Below, piece after piece: positions 1 to 6,639 of a DNA stretch of 18,233 bases. The DNA comes from Verrucomicrobiota bacterium (GTDB taxonomy: Bacteria > Verrucomicrobiota > Verrucomicrobiia > Opitutales > Opitutaceae). The notes under the pieces are model-generated. The model did no database searches, was not told the DNA's origin, and worked only from the letters and a program-made list of their open reading frames with translations. The first letter of the stretch is position 1. The number at the start of each line of letters is the position of its first letter. The stretch covers positions 1-18,233 of the forward strand of contig RFJS01000195.1 of NCBI GenBank assembly GCA_003694825.1, read 5' to 3'. Both the position numbers and the translations under genes were made by a program.

Positions 1-72
1 CGTCACCTCGCGATAGCGCCCGCGAAACAGCATTCGCGGGGCATTGCGCTCGATCGGGGCATCCGATTCCAT
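1..72 (-). CDS. N-terminus of an unidentified leftward gene (partial)
   Basis: Reading leftward from an ATG at 72-70, 24 codons stay open to the window edge. They begin Met-Glu-Ser-Asp-Ala-Pro and later give a stretch reading MLFRGRYREV. Nearly all third positions are G or C, as in the clear genes here, and the frame gives balanced protein-like composition. No Shine-Dalgarno sequence is evident upstream. I do not recognise the protein from so short a piece. It would be divergent from the gene at 340. It could also be chance open frame in GC-rich DNA. Confidence 0.4.
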   Translation of the reverse strand, partial: MESDAPIERNAPRMLFRGRYREVT

Positions 73-339
73 TTCGGGGCAGGGTTTTCTCGACTTCTTT
101 CCGGGAGGAGAAGGCGCCCGGAGCGACCGAACCGACGAGAGCCCATCGCGCCCGCACCGCCCTGACAACGTCCAACCTCCTCTCCGCCCTCCAATGCGAG
201 AATGTGAGAGCCCGAGGGCTCCGCTGCCGGATCCGAAAAAGTGCCCGGACTGTCCACTCCAGGCAAAACTTGCACGCCAGACTGCCGTTGAGGAAAGACG
301 GAAAGCTTTTCGACCCAACCCACACTCTTTCCGCTCTCC

Positions 340-780
340 ATGCCGCTGCATTACCACCTCGATCCACGCCAGCATCTGGTCATCGGGCGCGCCTGTGGCA
401 CGCTCACCGATGCCGATGTCGCCGCCTATCTCGGCGCCATCACCGGTGACGCCCGTTTTCACCCGACCATGGACCAGCTGCTCAACTGCCTCGAGCTCAC
501 CCGTGTGCGCGTTTCCTATGAGATGCTTCATCGGCTCGCGCACCACAGTCCCTTTGGTCCCGGATCGCGGCGGGCCATCGTCGTTGCCAGCACCACCGCT
601 GTCACCTACGCGCGCTTCTATCGCGCTCTCGTTCAGGATCGTTCCTCCGAGGTGGAGGTCTTCCATGACATGCCCTCCGCCCTGCGCTTTCTCGGACGCG
701 ATCGACTCACCACCGTCGAAACCACACACCCGCAGCAAAAGATCCTTCCAACTTCGCGAGCGATCTTCCGTCTCGCCTGA
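340..780 (+). CDS. SpoIIAA/STAS-like hypothetical protein
   Basis: This 146-residue soluble protein has the look of the small SpoIIAA-like (STAS-fold) proteins common in environmental bacteria. It shows an N-terminal beta hairpin with LVIGRACGTLTDADV (about residues 13-27), a helix with RFHPTMDQL (39-47), and the segment HSPFGPGSRRAIVV (68-81), followed by a helix carrying ARFYRAL and a C-terminal VFHDMPSALRFLG (108-120). Members are predicted to bind partners or lipids; no enzymatic role is established. No signal peptide or membrane segment is visible, so it should be cytoplasmic. The ATG at 340 lacks a good ribosome binding site, but the family resemblance starts only a few residues after it. 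The last 20 or so residues after the family-like core look unconserved. It is a lone gene with a stem-loop downstream. Confidence 0.75.
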   Translation: MPLHYHLDPRQHLVIGRACGTLTDADVAAYLGAITGDARFHPTMDQLLNCLELTRVRVSYEMLHRLAHHSPFGPGSRRAIVVASTTAVTYARFYRALVQDRSSEVEVFHDMPSALRFLGRDRLTTVETTHPQQKILPTSRAIFRLA

Positions 781-809
781 CGCACCGGGAGCGGGATCCA
801 TCCAGTTGA

Positions 810-847
810 AAAGACAAACAGCCGCCCGAAGGCGGCTGCTTGTCTTT
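810..847. terminator. Bidirectional stem-loop between convergent genes
   Basis: The arms 810-826 and 831-847 pair over 17 positions with one A-C mismatch, around a four-base CGAA loop. The arms end in AAA and TTT, so both strands finish in a short U run after the hairpin. It lies 30 bases past the stop of the gene at 340-780 and 85 bases past the end of the leftward gene at 932-1300, as expected of a shared rho-independent terminator. Confidence 0.85.
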
Positions 848-931
848 CGTTCACTGGTTCCGGGAAGGGGCGTTTTCCCTCGGTCCTGCGCTCCCGTGGG
901 GGGTTTTCGGAGCGCACAGTGCAGCCCAAAC

Positions 932-1300
932 TCAACGCCATGCGGGCGTCCGCTCGCGGTTCGTATACGCGAAAGCAGCCTCCGAACGGGCGCGAAAGGC
1001 GACAACCGCCAACGAGGCCACCCACAGCGTACCAACCAGCGCGGCCAACGCCTCCGGCGTCGGCTCCGCGGGCAAAGCGCCACCGGCCGCCAAACCGGCA
1101 ATCCACAGCAGCCCGGCTGCCGCCGAGATCGCCGCAACCGTCCAGACCAGATGTCCCTGCACCGCCAATGCACAGGGCACGGCAATCGCGATAAACAGTG
1201 CCATCCAGCCGACGGGATTGTTACTCGAATGCTGCAGAGCGGCCAGGATGAGGAACAGAGCCGCCATGAACCCATTGAGAGCGCGATTCAGTGTCTTCAT
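932..1300 (-). CDS. TMEM220-like small integral membrane protein
   Basis: This 122-residue protein is almost wholly hydrophobic with four predicted membrane helices, roughly residues 8-24, 31-48, 52-74 and 84-101, and a basic C-terminus. The segment ILAALQHSSNNPVGWMAL resembles the signature of transmembrane family 220 proteins, where a first helix ending in LQ is followed by N, D and P residues and a tryptophan. The function of that family is unknown. I start it at the ATG at 1300-1298. An in-frame TTG at 1321 would add seven residues but precedes no better ribosome binding site. It stands alone, converging on the gene at 340-780 with a shared terminator between them. The family assignment is moderate; that it is a real membrane protein is likely. 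Confidence 0.75.
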   Translation of the reverse strand: MKTLNRALNGFMAALFLILAALQHSSNNPVGWMALFIAIAVPCALAVQGHLVWTVAAISAAAGLLWIAGLAAGGALPAEPTPEALAALVGTLWVASLAVVAFRARSEAAFAYTNRERTPAWR

Positions 1301-1319
1301 GGGGAGGGTAACTGCCAAC

Positions 1320-1347
1320 AAGGTAGGGTCACCCCCGATACAGTCAA
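1320..1347 (-). promoter_or_regulatory. Candidate promoter for the TMEM220-like gene
   Basis: On the minus strand TTGACT (1347-1342, five of six to the -35 consensus) is followed after 16 bases by TACCTT (1325-1320, three of six to the -10). The spacing to the ATG at 1300 would leave a very short leader. This is a sequence match only. Confidence 0.3.
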
Positions 1348-1767
1348 TAATTCACACTAGGAGAAACATACAGAAAACCCCTTAGGTGGAGTAAGGTTTC
1401 AACCCGTTCTCATACGCCATTTCACCATCGCCATACCCGATCGGATCCGGAAATCGCGGTATTCACCGGCCGATTCTCGGGTTCCATCACTCCGCCGACG
1501 CGTTTCCAGGGACAATCAGTCACGCGGAAACCATCCCAAACCGACAGTCGGTTCATGGGAAACACCCACCGGCGGGCATACCGCCTCTCTTCGACGCCGC
1601 GGACGATGGGCGGAGAACAGCGCCGTCACCATGCATGCGTGGTTCGCAAGCCCGTCTGCCGCAGTCAATGTCCGGCGTTCGGCACGACCGCGCCGAATGC
1701 GCCGGAAAGCCGACCGTGCCCGAACCGCCCAGGGCGAAAAACCCCGCCCCCCCCGGACAAGAATCAC
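1348..1767. other. Non-coding spacer with short inverted repeats
   Basis: I see no convincing gene on either strand here: the open frames have poor composition and arginine-rich nonsense content. The spacer holds a perfect small palindrome at 1539-1553 (AACCGA, three-base loop, TCGGTT), a second five-base-arm hairpin at 1571-1585, and a run of eight C at 1747-1754 just beyond the desaturase stop. On the minus strand GGGCG and CGCCC near 1724-1745 can pair after the desaturase stop, but no U run follows, so I do not call a terminator. Confidence 0.5.
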
Positions 1768-2883
1768 TCAGCCCGTGAAGCCCGCGCGCTGGAGCAAATC
1801 GAACGCGTGGCGCAGCTCCCGGCGAATTTCCTCCAGAGTCGCCCGCGCCTGCTCGACACCTGTATCCAGCTTTCCCTGATACTCGGAACGCAGTGCATTC
1901 CATCGGTCCTGCAGCTCATCCATGCGCCGCCTCGAAGCCTCAAACATATCACTGAGCCGCTCGCTGACCGGCCGCGAAGGGCAAGCCAATCGAGCCTCGA
2001 GCTGGCGCCGCGCTTCATTGAGCTGAGCCAGAAGGATCCGATCCTCCGGCACTCTCCTCAGATCGCTGGCGAGACCAAGCTTCTCCAGCAGAAGGATCGT
2101 CCACTTCGTCGGGTCGAACTGCCACCATTTCACACCATTGCGGAAATCGTGCTGAAACTCGTGGTGATAATTGTGATACCCCTCGCCGAAGGTAAACAGA
2201 GCCATGATCGCACTGTCGCGGGCGCTGCAGTTGCTCGAATACGGCCGCCGGCCGATCGAATGGCAGAGCGAGTTGATGAAGAAGGTGCAATGTTGCACGA
2301 AGACGATCCGAGCCACCCCGGCGATGAGAAAACCACCCAGGGCCCCAACCCAGCCGCCATGGAGGAACCCGAGCAGCGCCGGCAATACGAAGCCGGCAAG
2401 GACGGCGATCAACACGTAGTTGTTTTCCTGCCACATCACGAGGCGGTCCTTCTCCAGATCCTTCACATTATTCCGAGGCGGGATCGGATTGAGCTTGAAG
2501 AGCAGCCAGCCGATATGGGCGTAAAACAGGCCCTTGCTGATGTCGTAGGGATCATCATCGTGATCGACGTGCTTGTGATGCCGACGATGGTCCGAGGCCC
2601 AGTCGAGCACCGTGTTCTCAAAGGCGGCCGCACCGAAGATGAGCGTAAAGAGCTTCACGGGCCAGCGAGCCTTGAAGGCGAGATGCGAGAAGAGACGGTG
2701 GTAGCCGAGGGTGATACTCAGCCCGGTCGCGACGAAGAAGGCGAAAAAGAGCCCGATCTGGTAGGCATCCAGACCGAACCGCCAGATATACCACGGCACG
2801 GCGGTGATCGAGACCAGGGCGGTTCCGATCAGAAAAGAACTGGTTGTCCAGTTGATACGGTCAGAGGGAAGTTTCAGCGGCAC
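1768..2883 (-). CDS. Membrane fatty-acid (acyl-CoA) delta-9-type desaturase
   Basis: A 371-residue integral membrane di-iron desaturase that would put a double bond into acyl chains, using oxygen and an electron donor. All three histidine boxes are present: HRLFSH at 62-67, HRRHHKHVD at 99-107 and EGYHNYHH at 234-241. Hydrophobic segments lie at about 12-33, 43-60, 78-90, 158-176 and 180-200. After the usual catalytic core (to about residue 275) comes an Arg/Glu/Leu-rich stretch of about 95 residues that looks helical or coiled coil. The GTG start at 2883 places the first helix correctly; I see no better start and no strong ribosome binding site. A bulged hairpin lies 16 bases upstream. The neighbours are unrelated, so it is probably transcribed alone. 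The exact substrate (acyl-CoA or lipid-bound) cannot be read from sequence. Confidence 0.93.
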   Translation of the reverse strand: MPLKLPSDRINWTTSSFLIGTALVSITAVPWYIWRFGLDAYQIGLFFAFFVATGLSITLGYHRLFSHLAFKARWPVKLFTLIFGAAAFENTVLDWASDHRRHHKHVDHDDDPYDISKGLFYAHIGWLLFKLNPIPPRNNVKDLEKDRLVMWQENNYVLIAVLAGFVLPALLGFLHGGWVGALGGFLIAGVARIVFVQHCTFFINSLCHSIGRRPYSSNCSARDSAIMALFTFGEGYHNYHHEFQHDFRNGVKWWQFDPTKWTILLLEKLGLASDLRRVPEDRILLAQLNEARRQLEARLACPSRPVSERLSDMFEASRRRMDELQDRWNALRSEYQGKLDTGVEQARATLEEIRRELRHAFDLLQRAGFTG

Positions 2884-2898
2884 GTTGATGCAGGTTTA

Positions 2899-2936
2899 TT
2901 GGTGTTGGAGAGAGGATCTCTCCGCCACAACACCAA
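2899..2936 (-). promoter_or_regulatory. Bulged inverted repeat in the desaturase leader
   Basis: On the minus strand an outer eight-base arm pair (TTGGTGTT with AACACCAA) and an inner seven-base pair (GGAGAGA with TCTCTCC) enclose a three-base loop, with a five-base bulge GTGGC on the 5' side. It ends 16 bases before the desaturase GTG. It could be an operator for a fatty-acid-responsive repressor or an RNA hairpin in the leader. It has no U run that would mark a terminator. Confidence 0.5.
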
Positions 2937-3016
2937 CCGGGATCATGCCGGAAAACGTCAACGACCTGCTCTGTCCGGCTGCCGGTAAACGATTTCCTCT
3001 CGTTCTATCTGAACTC

Positions 3017-3203
3017 GTGATACTCCCCCCTCGCCCTCCTCCTGGCAAGCAGCAACTTCCTGGCCGATTGGTGGGAAGACGCTTCCGACCGCGGCGTCAT
3101 CGCCCACAAGGACGCCGTTCCGGACTATCCTGACACGCGACGCCATTCGGCCATCAGCACCGCTGCCGCGACCGAGGCATTGAGCGATTCGGCCCGACCG
3201 TAG
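3017..3203 (+). pseudogene. Coding-like stretch, possible small gene with a frameshift
   Basis: From about 3021 to the TAG at 3201-3203 one frame has strong third-position GC and protein-like composition: a hydrophobic start (LALLLASSNFLADWW) followed by an acidic segment (EDASDRGVIAHKDAVPDY). That frame has a TGA just upstream and no start. If one C is removed from the run of six at 3025-3030, a GTG at 3017 joins it and gives a short protein with a signal-like N-terminus. The last 79 bases overlap the 3' end of the methyltransferase on the other strand. I do not recognise the product. It may be a gene remnant, a sequencing slip, or chance. Confidence 0.25.
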
Positions 3204-3907
3204 GACGGTATCAGCACCCTGGCATCTAGGCAGTTGCGCACCGAATCGCTGATGCCTCCCGCCTCGTTTCCCACGATGAGAAGCGTGCGCTCGGGCCAGC
3301 GAAACGCCGGCAGGGGCTCGCCATCGAGCGCGGCGCCCACCGCGCGAAATCCGGCAGCGCGGGCCCGTCCGATCACGTGCGGAAGCGGTTCGCCCTCACT
3401 CACCGGCAGATGAAAAAGCGACCCCATCGTGCTGCGAACGAGTTTCGGATTGGTCGGCTCGACCGTTCCCGGACCGAAGACGACGCCCGCCGCACCAAAC
3501 CAGTCAGCCGAGCGCACGATGGTCCCCGCGTTGCCCGGATCCTGCACCGCCTCCATGGCCACAATCAACCCCGGTCCCGCCGGAAGGCCGTCAGGGGTGA
3601 AGGCCGCCGGCCGCCAGCGCACCAGCGCCGCCACACCCGGGGCTTGCACACTGCCGGTGAGCCGGGCCAGTTGCGCCGGGCCCGCTTCATAAAAAGCCCG
3701 CGCCCGGCGCCGGGCCCGCTCCAAAAGCGCCGTTTCCGTCGCATTTCGTGCCGCTCCCGGCACCGCCAGAACACACTCGGGCGCCTCGGGAAGCGCCAGC
3801 ACCTCCTCGAGCCAGCGCCACCCATCGACGAAAAAGAGACCATCGGCCTCACGCGCTTTCTTGCGCGTGTAGGCGGAAAGGGTCTGAAAACGCGTCTTCG
3901 AGAGCAC
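3125..3907 (-). CDS. SpoU/TrmH-family RNA 2'-O-methyltransferase
   Basis: A 260-residue SPOUT-class enzyme that would transfer a methyl group from S-adenosylmethionine to a ribose 2'-OH in tRNA or rRNA. The N-terminal part (about 1-100) is the substrate-binding domain typical of TrmH/RlmB relatives, starting KTRFQTLSAYTRKKAREADGL. The catalytic domain follows with all three motifs: NAGTIVRSADWFGAAGV at 126-142 (motif 1, with the catalytic Arg), LIVGNEAGGIS at 210-220 (motif 2), and IPSYGRAESLNASVAAAV at 233-250 (motif 3, the trefoil-knot cofactor site). The start is a GTG at 3907, chosen because the family N-terminus begins there; the ribosome binding site is weak. Which RNA position it modifies cannot be told. 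It follows the gene at 4009-4446 by 101 bases and may share its transcript. Confidence 0.93.
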   Translation of the reverse strand: MLSKTRFQTLSAYTRKKAREADGLFFVDGWRWLEEVLALPEAPECVLAVPGAARNATETALLERARRRARAFYEAGPAQLARLTGSVQAPGVAALVRWRPAAFTPDGLPAGPGLIVAMEAVQDPGNAGTIVRSADWFGAAGVVFGPGTVEPTNPKLVRSTMGSLFHLPVSEGEPLPHVIGRARAAGFRAVGAALDGEPLPAFRWPERTLLIVGNEAGGISDSVRNCLDARVLIPSYGRAESLNASVAAAVLMAEWRRVSG

Positions 3908-4008
3908 GCACCCAGCGTGCCGCGCGCCCCGGCAGGGGTGAAGCCGTAAAACCCGCCTGCAACGCCGGTCAGCGGATCCGCGAGATGCCAGCCGGGGCGC
4001 ACCCCGCC

Positions 4009-4446
4009 TCAGCGGATCCGCTCCACCGATGCGGCGCGCCTCGGTCTCCAGATCGCGGGAAATTCAGGCAGCGGCGAGAAAAGCACCATCGCCACATGCG
4101 CCCGCAAATATTCCGGCAACCGGTCACCAAAAAGCGAGCCGACGCCGTCGAGGCGCTTCTGACCCGGAAGCAGAAACCGCCAGCGGCCCTCCGGGATGCA
4201 CATGACCCCAACGCCAAAGGCCCGGTGATAGGCCATCGCATCGCCCCGGATCTCGAATCCCGCGCCAAATTCGACGCCGATCTGAAAACCCTTCTCCACG
4301 AAGAGGGCTTGCATTCGCTCCATCTCACCCGGCGTGCCGGGCGCCTGCCCGTCCGCAGGTGCCGCGGTTTCCCGTGGCCGATCTCCAAAACCCAACCCGC
4401 ACAAAATCACGTGCGCGGGGATGATTCTTCCGCTCTCTCTCAACAT
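4009..4446 (-). CDS. Hypothetical protein, unrecognised
   Basis: I do not recognise this 145-residue protein. The start is well supported: AGGGAGA lies five bases before the ATG at 4446, and a candidate promoter lies just upstream. The sequence begins MLRESGRIIPAHVILCGLGF, then has a Pro/Ala-rich linker (about 25-40), then a region with VEKGFQIGVEFGAGFEIRG (50-68), AFGVGVMCIPEGRWRFLLP (74-92) and a helix RLPEYLRAHVAMVLF (106-120). It looks globular and soluble, without a signal peptide or clear membrane helix. It precedes the RNA methyltransferase on the same strand, 101 bases away. No catalytic motif can be named. Confidence 0.6.
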   Translation of the reverse strand: MLRESGRIIPAHVILCGLGFGDRPRETAAPADGQAPGTPGEMERMQALFVEKGFQIGVEFGAGFEIRGDAMAYHRAFGVGVMCIPEGRWRFLLPGQKRLDGVGSLFGDRLPEYLRAHVAMVLFSPLPEFPAIWRPRRAASVERIR

Positions 4447-4458
4447 GGCTCTCCCTTT
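4441..4458 (-). promoter_or_regulatory. Ribosome binding site and ATG of the hypothetical gene
   Basis: On the minus strand AGGGAGA stands five bases before ATG at 4446-4444. It fixes this start over an in-frame GTG seven codons upstream. It is one of only two strong Shine-Dalgarno sequences in the window; the other serves the gene at 16965. Confidence 0.7.
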
Positions 4459-4475
4459 ATTTCCCACTGGGGAGC

Positions 4476-4504
4476 ATTAACGTATCCTGCCTCGCAGGCA
4501 ACAA
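4476..4504 (-). promoter_or_regulatory. Candidate promoter with an internal palindrome
   Basis: On the minus strand TTGTTG (4504-4499) and GTTAAT (4481-4476) are 17 bases apart and would start transcription about 20-25 bases before the ATG at 4446. A perfect palindrome TGCCT-GCG-AGGCA (4500-4488) fills the spacer, the classic place for a repressor site. The box matches are only three and four of six, so this rests mostly on the arrangement. Confidence 0.35.
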
Positions 4505-4878
4505 CCGGACGCCGTTCACCGAGAATCGGGCAACTCAGCCCCCCGCATTCGCGCGCGGGCGCCCCTCGCCGGTGCTCGGCCAGCGGCCGCTCACAATGCA
4601 ACCCCGCCGCGCGTGGCTCCCCATGTCACGACGCGGCAGAGTTGCATTGGAAGCAGCATTCGCTCGCAGATCCCTGCACAAACCGGGTTGGTCCGGTTGG
4701 CGAAAGTCGAACGCCGGCAGACAGTGACCCAGGTTCTGTTCCCGACACGACGATCCGGCAGCGGCGGCCTGTGCCGCGCCTTGCCTCCGTTCATCGCATT
4801 GTGCAAACCTGTTCACTACTCCGGACGGTCCTCCTCGTAGGTGAAAAAACGGAGGGTGCCGAAATTTCTTACAGCGGA
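4505..4878. other. Spacer upstream of dinB, no gene seen
   Basis: No frame here has convincing coding composition. The sequence 4734-4878 leads into dinB. TGTTC occurs twice (about 4737 and 4809), which is the half-site of the LexA motif reported for Verrucomicrobia, but neither has the partner half at the right spacing. I see no clear promoter for dinB. Confidence 0.4.
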
Positions 4879-5952
4879 ATGCACATTTCCCAAAAAATCA
4901 GTCCACGGCGGAAAATCATCCACCTCGACATGGACTGCTTTTACGCCGCCATCGAGGTGCGCGACAATCCGGTGCTGCGCGGACAGCCCGTCGGTGTTGG
5001 CGGCGCCCGAAATCGGCGTGGCGTCCTCACCACCTGCAACTATGAGGCGCGCAAATTCGGCGTGCGATCGGCCATGCCCACCTTCATGGCCCTGCGCAAA
5101 TGCCCTCACCTCATCGTCGTCCCTGTCCGCTTCGAGGTCTACCGCCGCGAAGCCGCACGTATCCGTGCGATCATGCGCGAGTTCTCCGACATCATCGAAC
5201 CCCTCTCTCTCGACGAGGCCTACCTCGATGTATCGCATGTCGACGACGCCGTCGCGGCTGCCGCCGAATTGCGCCGGCGCATCTACCGCACAACCGGCCT
5301 GCATGCCTCCGCCGGCATCGCCCCCAACAAACTGCTCGCCAAGATCGCCAGCGATTGGCGCAAACCCAACGGCCAGTTCGCCATCCAACCGGAGGACATC
5401 GATGCCTTCATGCAGGCACTTCCGGTCAACCGCATCTGGGGCGTGGGCCGCGTCGCCGCTGAACGTCTCGCTCGCCTCGGCATCTCCACTTGTGGCGAAC
5501 TGCAGCGCCTCAGTCGATGGGAGCTGGAACGCCTCTTCGGGAAGTTCGGACTCGAGCTGCACGCCCTCTGTCGCGGCATCGACGACCGGCCCGTGCAGCC
5601 GCGGCGCATCCGCAAATCACTCAGCACCGAGCGCACTTTCTCGCGCGATCTCGAGACGCTCGACGCCTGCCTCGACCGCTTTTCCCGCATCTACGAGGAA
5701 CTCGTCGACGACCTGCGCAAATACGGCGAAGCCCGACGCGTCACCGGTATTTTCGTCAAATTGAAATTCGCCGACTTCACTCAGACCACCGTCGCGCGCA
5801 GCGGCGCGCGCCCCTCGGTCGAAGCCTACCAGGAACTGCTTGCCGAGGGCTTCGGCCGGAGCAGCCGGGGCGTGCGTCTCCTCGGCGCCGGCGTCCGTTT
5901 CGCGGAGGAATCGGCCGAACGGGAAACCCAGCTCGAACTGCCGCTGGCATGA
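4879..5952 (+). CDS. dinB: DNA polymerase IV (Y-family translesion polymerase)
   Basis: A 357-residue Y-family polymerase that copies past damaged template bases with low fidelity, normally in the SOS response. The palm carries HLDMDCFYAAIE at 15-26, with Asp17 as first catalytic metal ligand, and SLDEAYLD at 110-117 with the Asp112-Glu113 pair. The fingers segment has YEARKFGVRSAMP (55-67). Helix-hairpin-helix residues around 184-206 (RIWGVG, LARLGI) follow, then the little-finger domain (about 240-345), starting KSLSTERTFSRD. The C-terminus ends QLELPLA, matching a beta-clamp binding peptide. Length matches the family. I start at the ATG at 4879, 14 codons before the first catalytic block; the upstream frame is open but has no protein-like content. 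No full LexA box is visible. It stands apart from the unknown leftward gene and is followed by the Nudix gene after 84 bases. Confidence 0.96.
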   Translation: MHISQKISPRRKIIHLDMDCFYAAIEVRDNPVLRGQPVGVGGARNRRGVLTTCNYEARKFGVRSAMPTFMALRKCPHLIVVPVRFEVYRREAARIRAIMREFSDIIEPLSLDEAYLDVSHVDDAVAAAAELRRRIYRTTGLHASAGIAPNKLLAKIASDWRKPNGQFAIQPEDIDAFMQALPVNRIWGVGRVAAERLARLGISTCGELQRLSRWELERLFGKFGLELHALCRGIDDRPVQPRRIRKSLSTERTFSRDLETLDACLDRFSRIYEELVDDLRKYGEARRVTGIFVKLKFADFTQTTVARSGARPSVEAYQELLAEGFGRSSRGVRLLGAGVRFAEESAERETQLELPLA

Positions 5953-5970
5953 CCGCCCGGCGTTCGCCCT

Positions 5971-6000
5971 GGACGGCGCCTCCTTTTGCTGGCGCCGTCC
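5971..6000 (+). repeat. Perfect 10-bp hairpin between dinB and the Nudix gene
   Basis: GGACGGCGCC at 5971-5980 and GGCGCCGTCC at 5991-6000 pair perfectly around a ten-base T-rich loop. No U run follows, so it is not a standard terminator. It may separate dinB from the next unit by pausing or by protecting the 3' end of the dinB message. Confidence 0.6.
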
Positions 6001-6036
6001 GCGCCCCGCTGGCATACCCATGCTACTCGCAAACGC

Positions 6037-6639
6037 ATGCATCGATCCCCGCTGCTCACTCTGCTGCGCCGATACCGGCCGATCGACACCCGGGACACCC
6101 GCCGCCTCGAGGCGTTCACCCGTTTTGTCACCGAACATCCGGACTGCTTCGAACGCACCCTCGCCATCGGGCATGTGACAGGTTCCGCCTGGATCATCGA
6201 TCGATCCGGGAAGCGCGTGCTGCTCACACACCACCGCAAGCTCGACATCTGGGTGCAGCCCGGCGGCCATGCCGACGGCGATCCGGATATCTTTGCCGTG
6301 GCCCTCAGGGAAGCCCGCGAAGAGACCGGCCTCGACGATCTCGCTCCCCAGTCCAACGAGATCTTCGACCTCGACATTCATACCATTCCCGCCCGCGGAG
6401 ACATCCCCGAGCACCTGCATTACGACGTGCGCTTCGCCCTGCGAGCCACAGGCTCCGAGGACTTCGCGGTCTCGGAAGAATCACACGCCCTTGCATGGGT
6501 CGAGCTTGCCGACCTTGAGAGATTCTCCACCGAAGCGTCGCTTCTCCGCATGCGCCGCAAATGGCATGACCTTGCACACTCCGCGCATCCGCTGCCCCAC
6601 CCGGAGCGCTCCCCCGCAACACGCCCTGATTCACCGTGA
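6037..6639 (+). CDS. Nudix hydrolase
   Basis: A 200-residue Nudix protein that would hydrolyse a nucleoside diphosphate linked to another group. The box runs from GGHADGDPDIF (76-86) to REAREETGL (91-99). The catalytic helix Glu residues are present, but the Glu expected in GX5E is replaced by Pro83. The segment PEHLHYDVRFAL (124-135), with a His-x-His-x-Asp pattern, and IWVQPGGH (71-78) are typical of a cytoplasmic subgroup of unknown substrate. Start: the ATG at 6037 places the family N-terminus correctly; an upstream TTG at 5986 is less likely. No ribosome binding site is clear. Its TGA overlaps the GTG of the potassium channel gene in the sequence GTGA, so the two are probably translationally coupled. 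The last 20 residues are Pro-rich and look unconserved. Confidence 0.9.
   Translation: MHRSPLLTLLRRYRPIDTRDTRRLEAFTRFVTEHPDCFERTLAIGHVTGSAWIIDRSGKRVLLTHHRKLDIWVQPGGHADGDPDIFAVALREAREETGLDDLAPQSNEIFDLDIHTIPARGDIPEHLHYDVRFALRATGSEDFAVSEESHALAWVELADLERFSTEASLLRMRRKWHDLAHSAHPLPHPERSPATRPDSP

Noticed and set aside
44..1360. Long rightward open frame covering the first gene and the membrane protein
   Set aside because: Its translation is Arg/Pro/Ser-rich without family resemblance, and it crosses two well-supported genes and their terminator. It is an antisense or out-of-frame artefact of high GC.
1555..2988. Long rightward open frame opposite the desaturase
   Set aside because: The opposite strand holds the three histidine boxes of a desaturase. 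The rightward translation has no domain or sensible composition.
4734..4815. TGTTC half-sites upstream of dinB as a LexA operator
   Set aside because: The motif reported for Verrucomicrobia needs TGTTC, four bases, then GAACA. Both occurrences lack the second half, so I do not call an SOS box.
3748..4878. Upstream extension of the dinB frame
   Set aside because: The frame is open far upstream, but the extra residues are low-complexity and run antisense to the methyltransferase and the unknown gene. The polymerase N-terminus fits the ATG at 4879.
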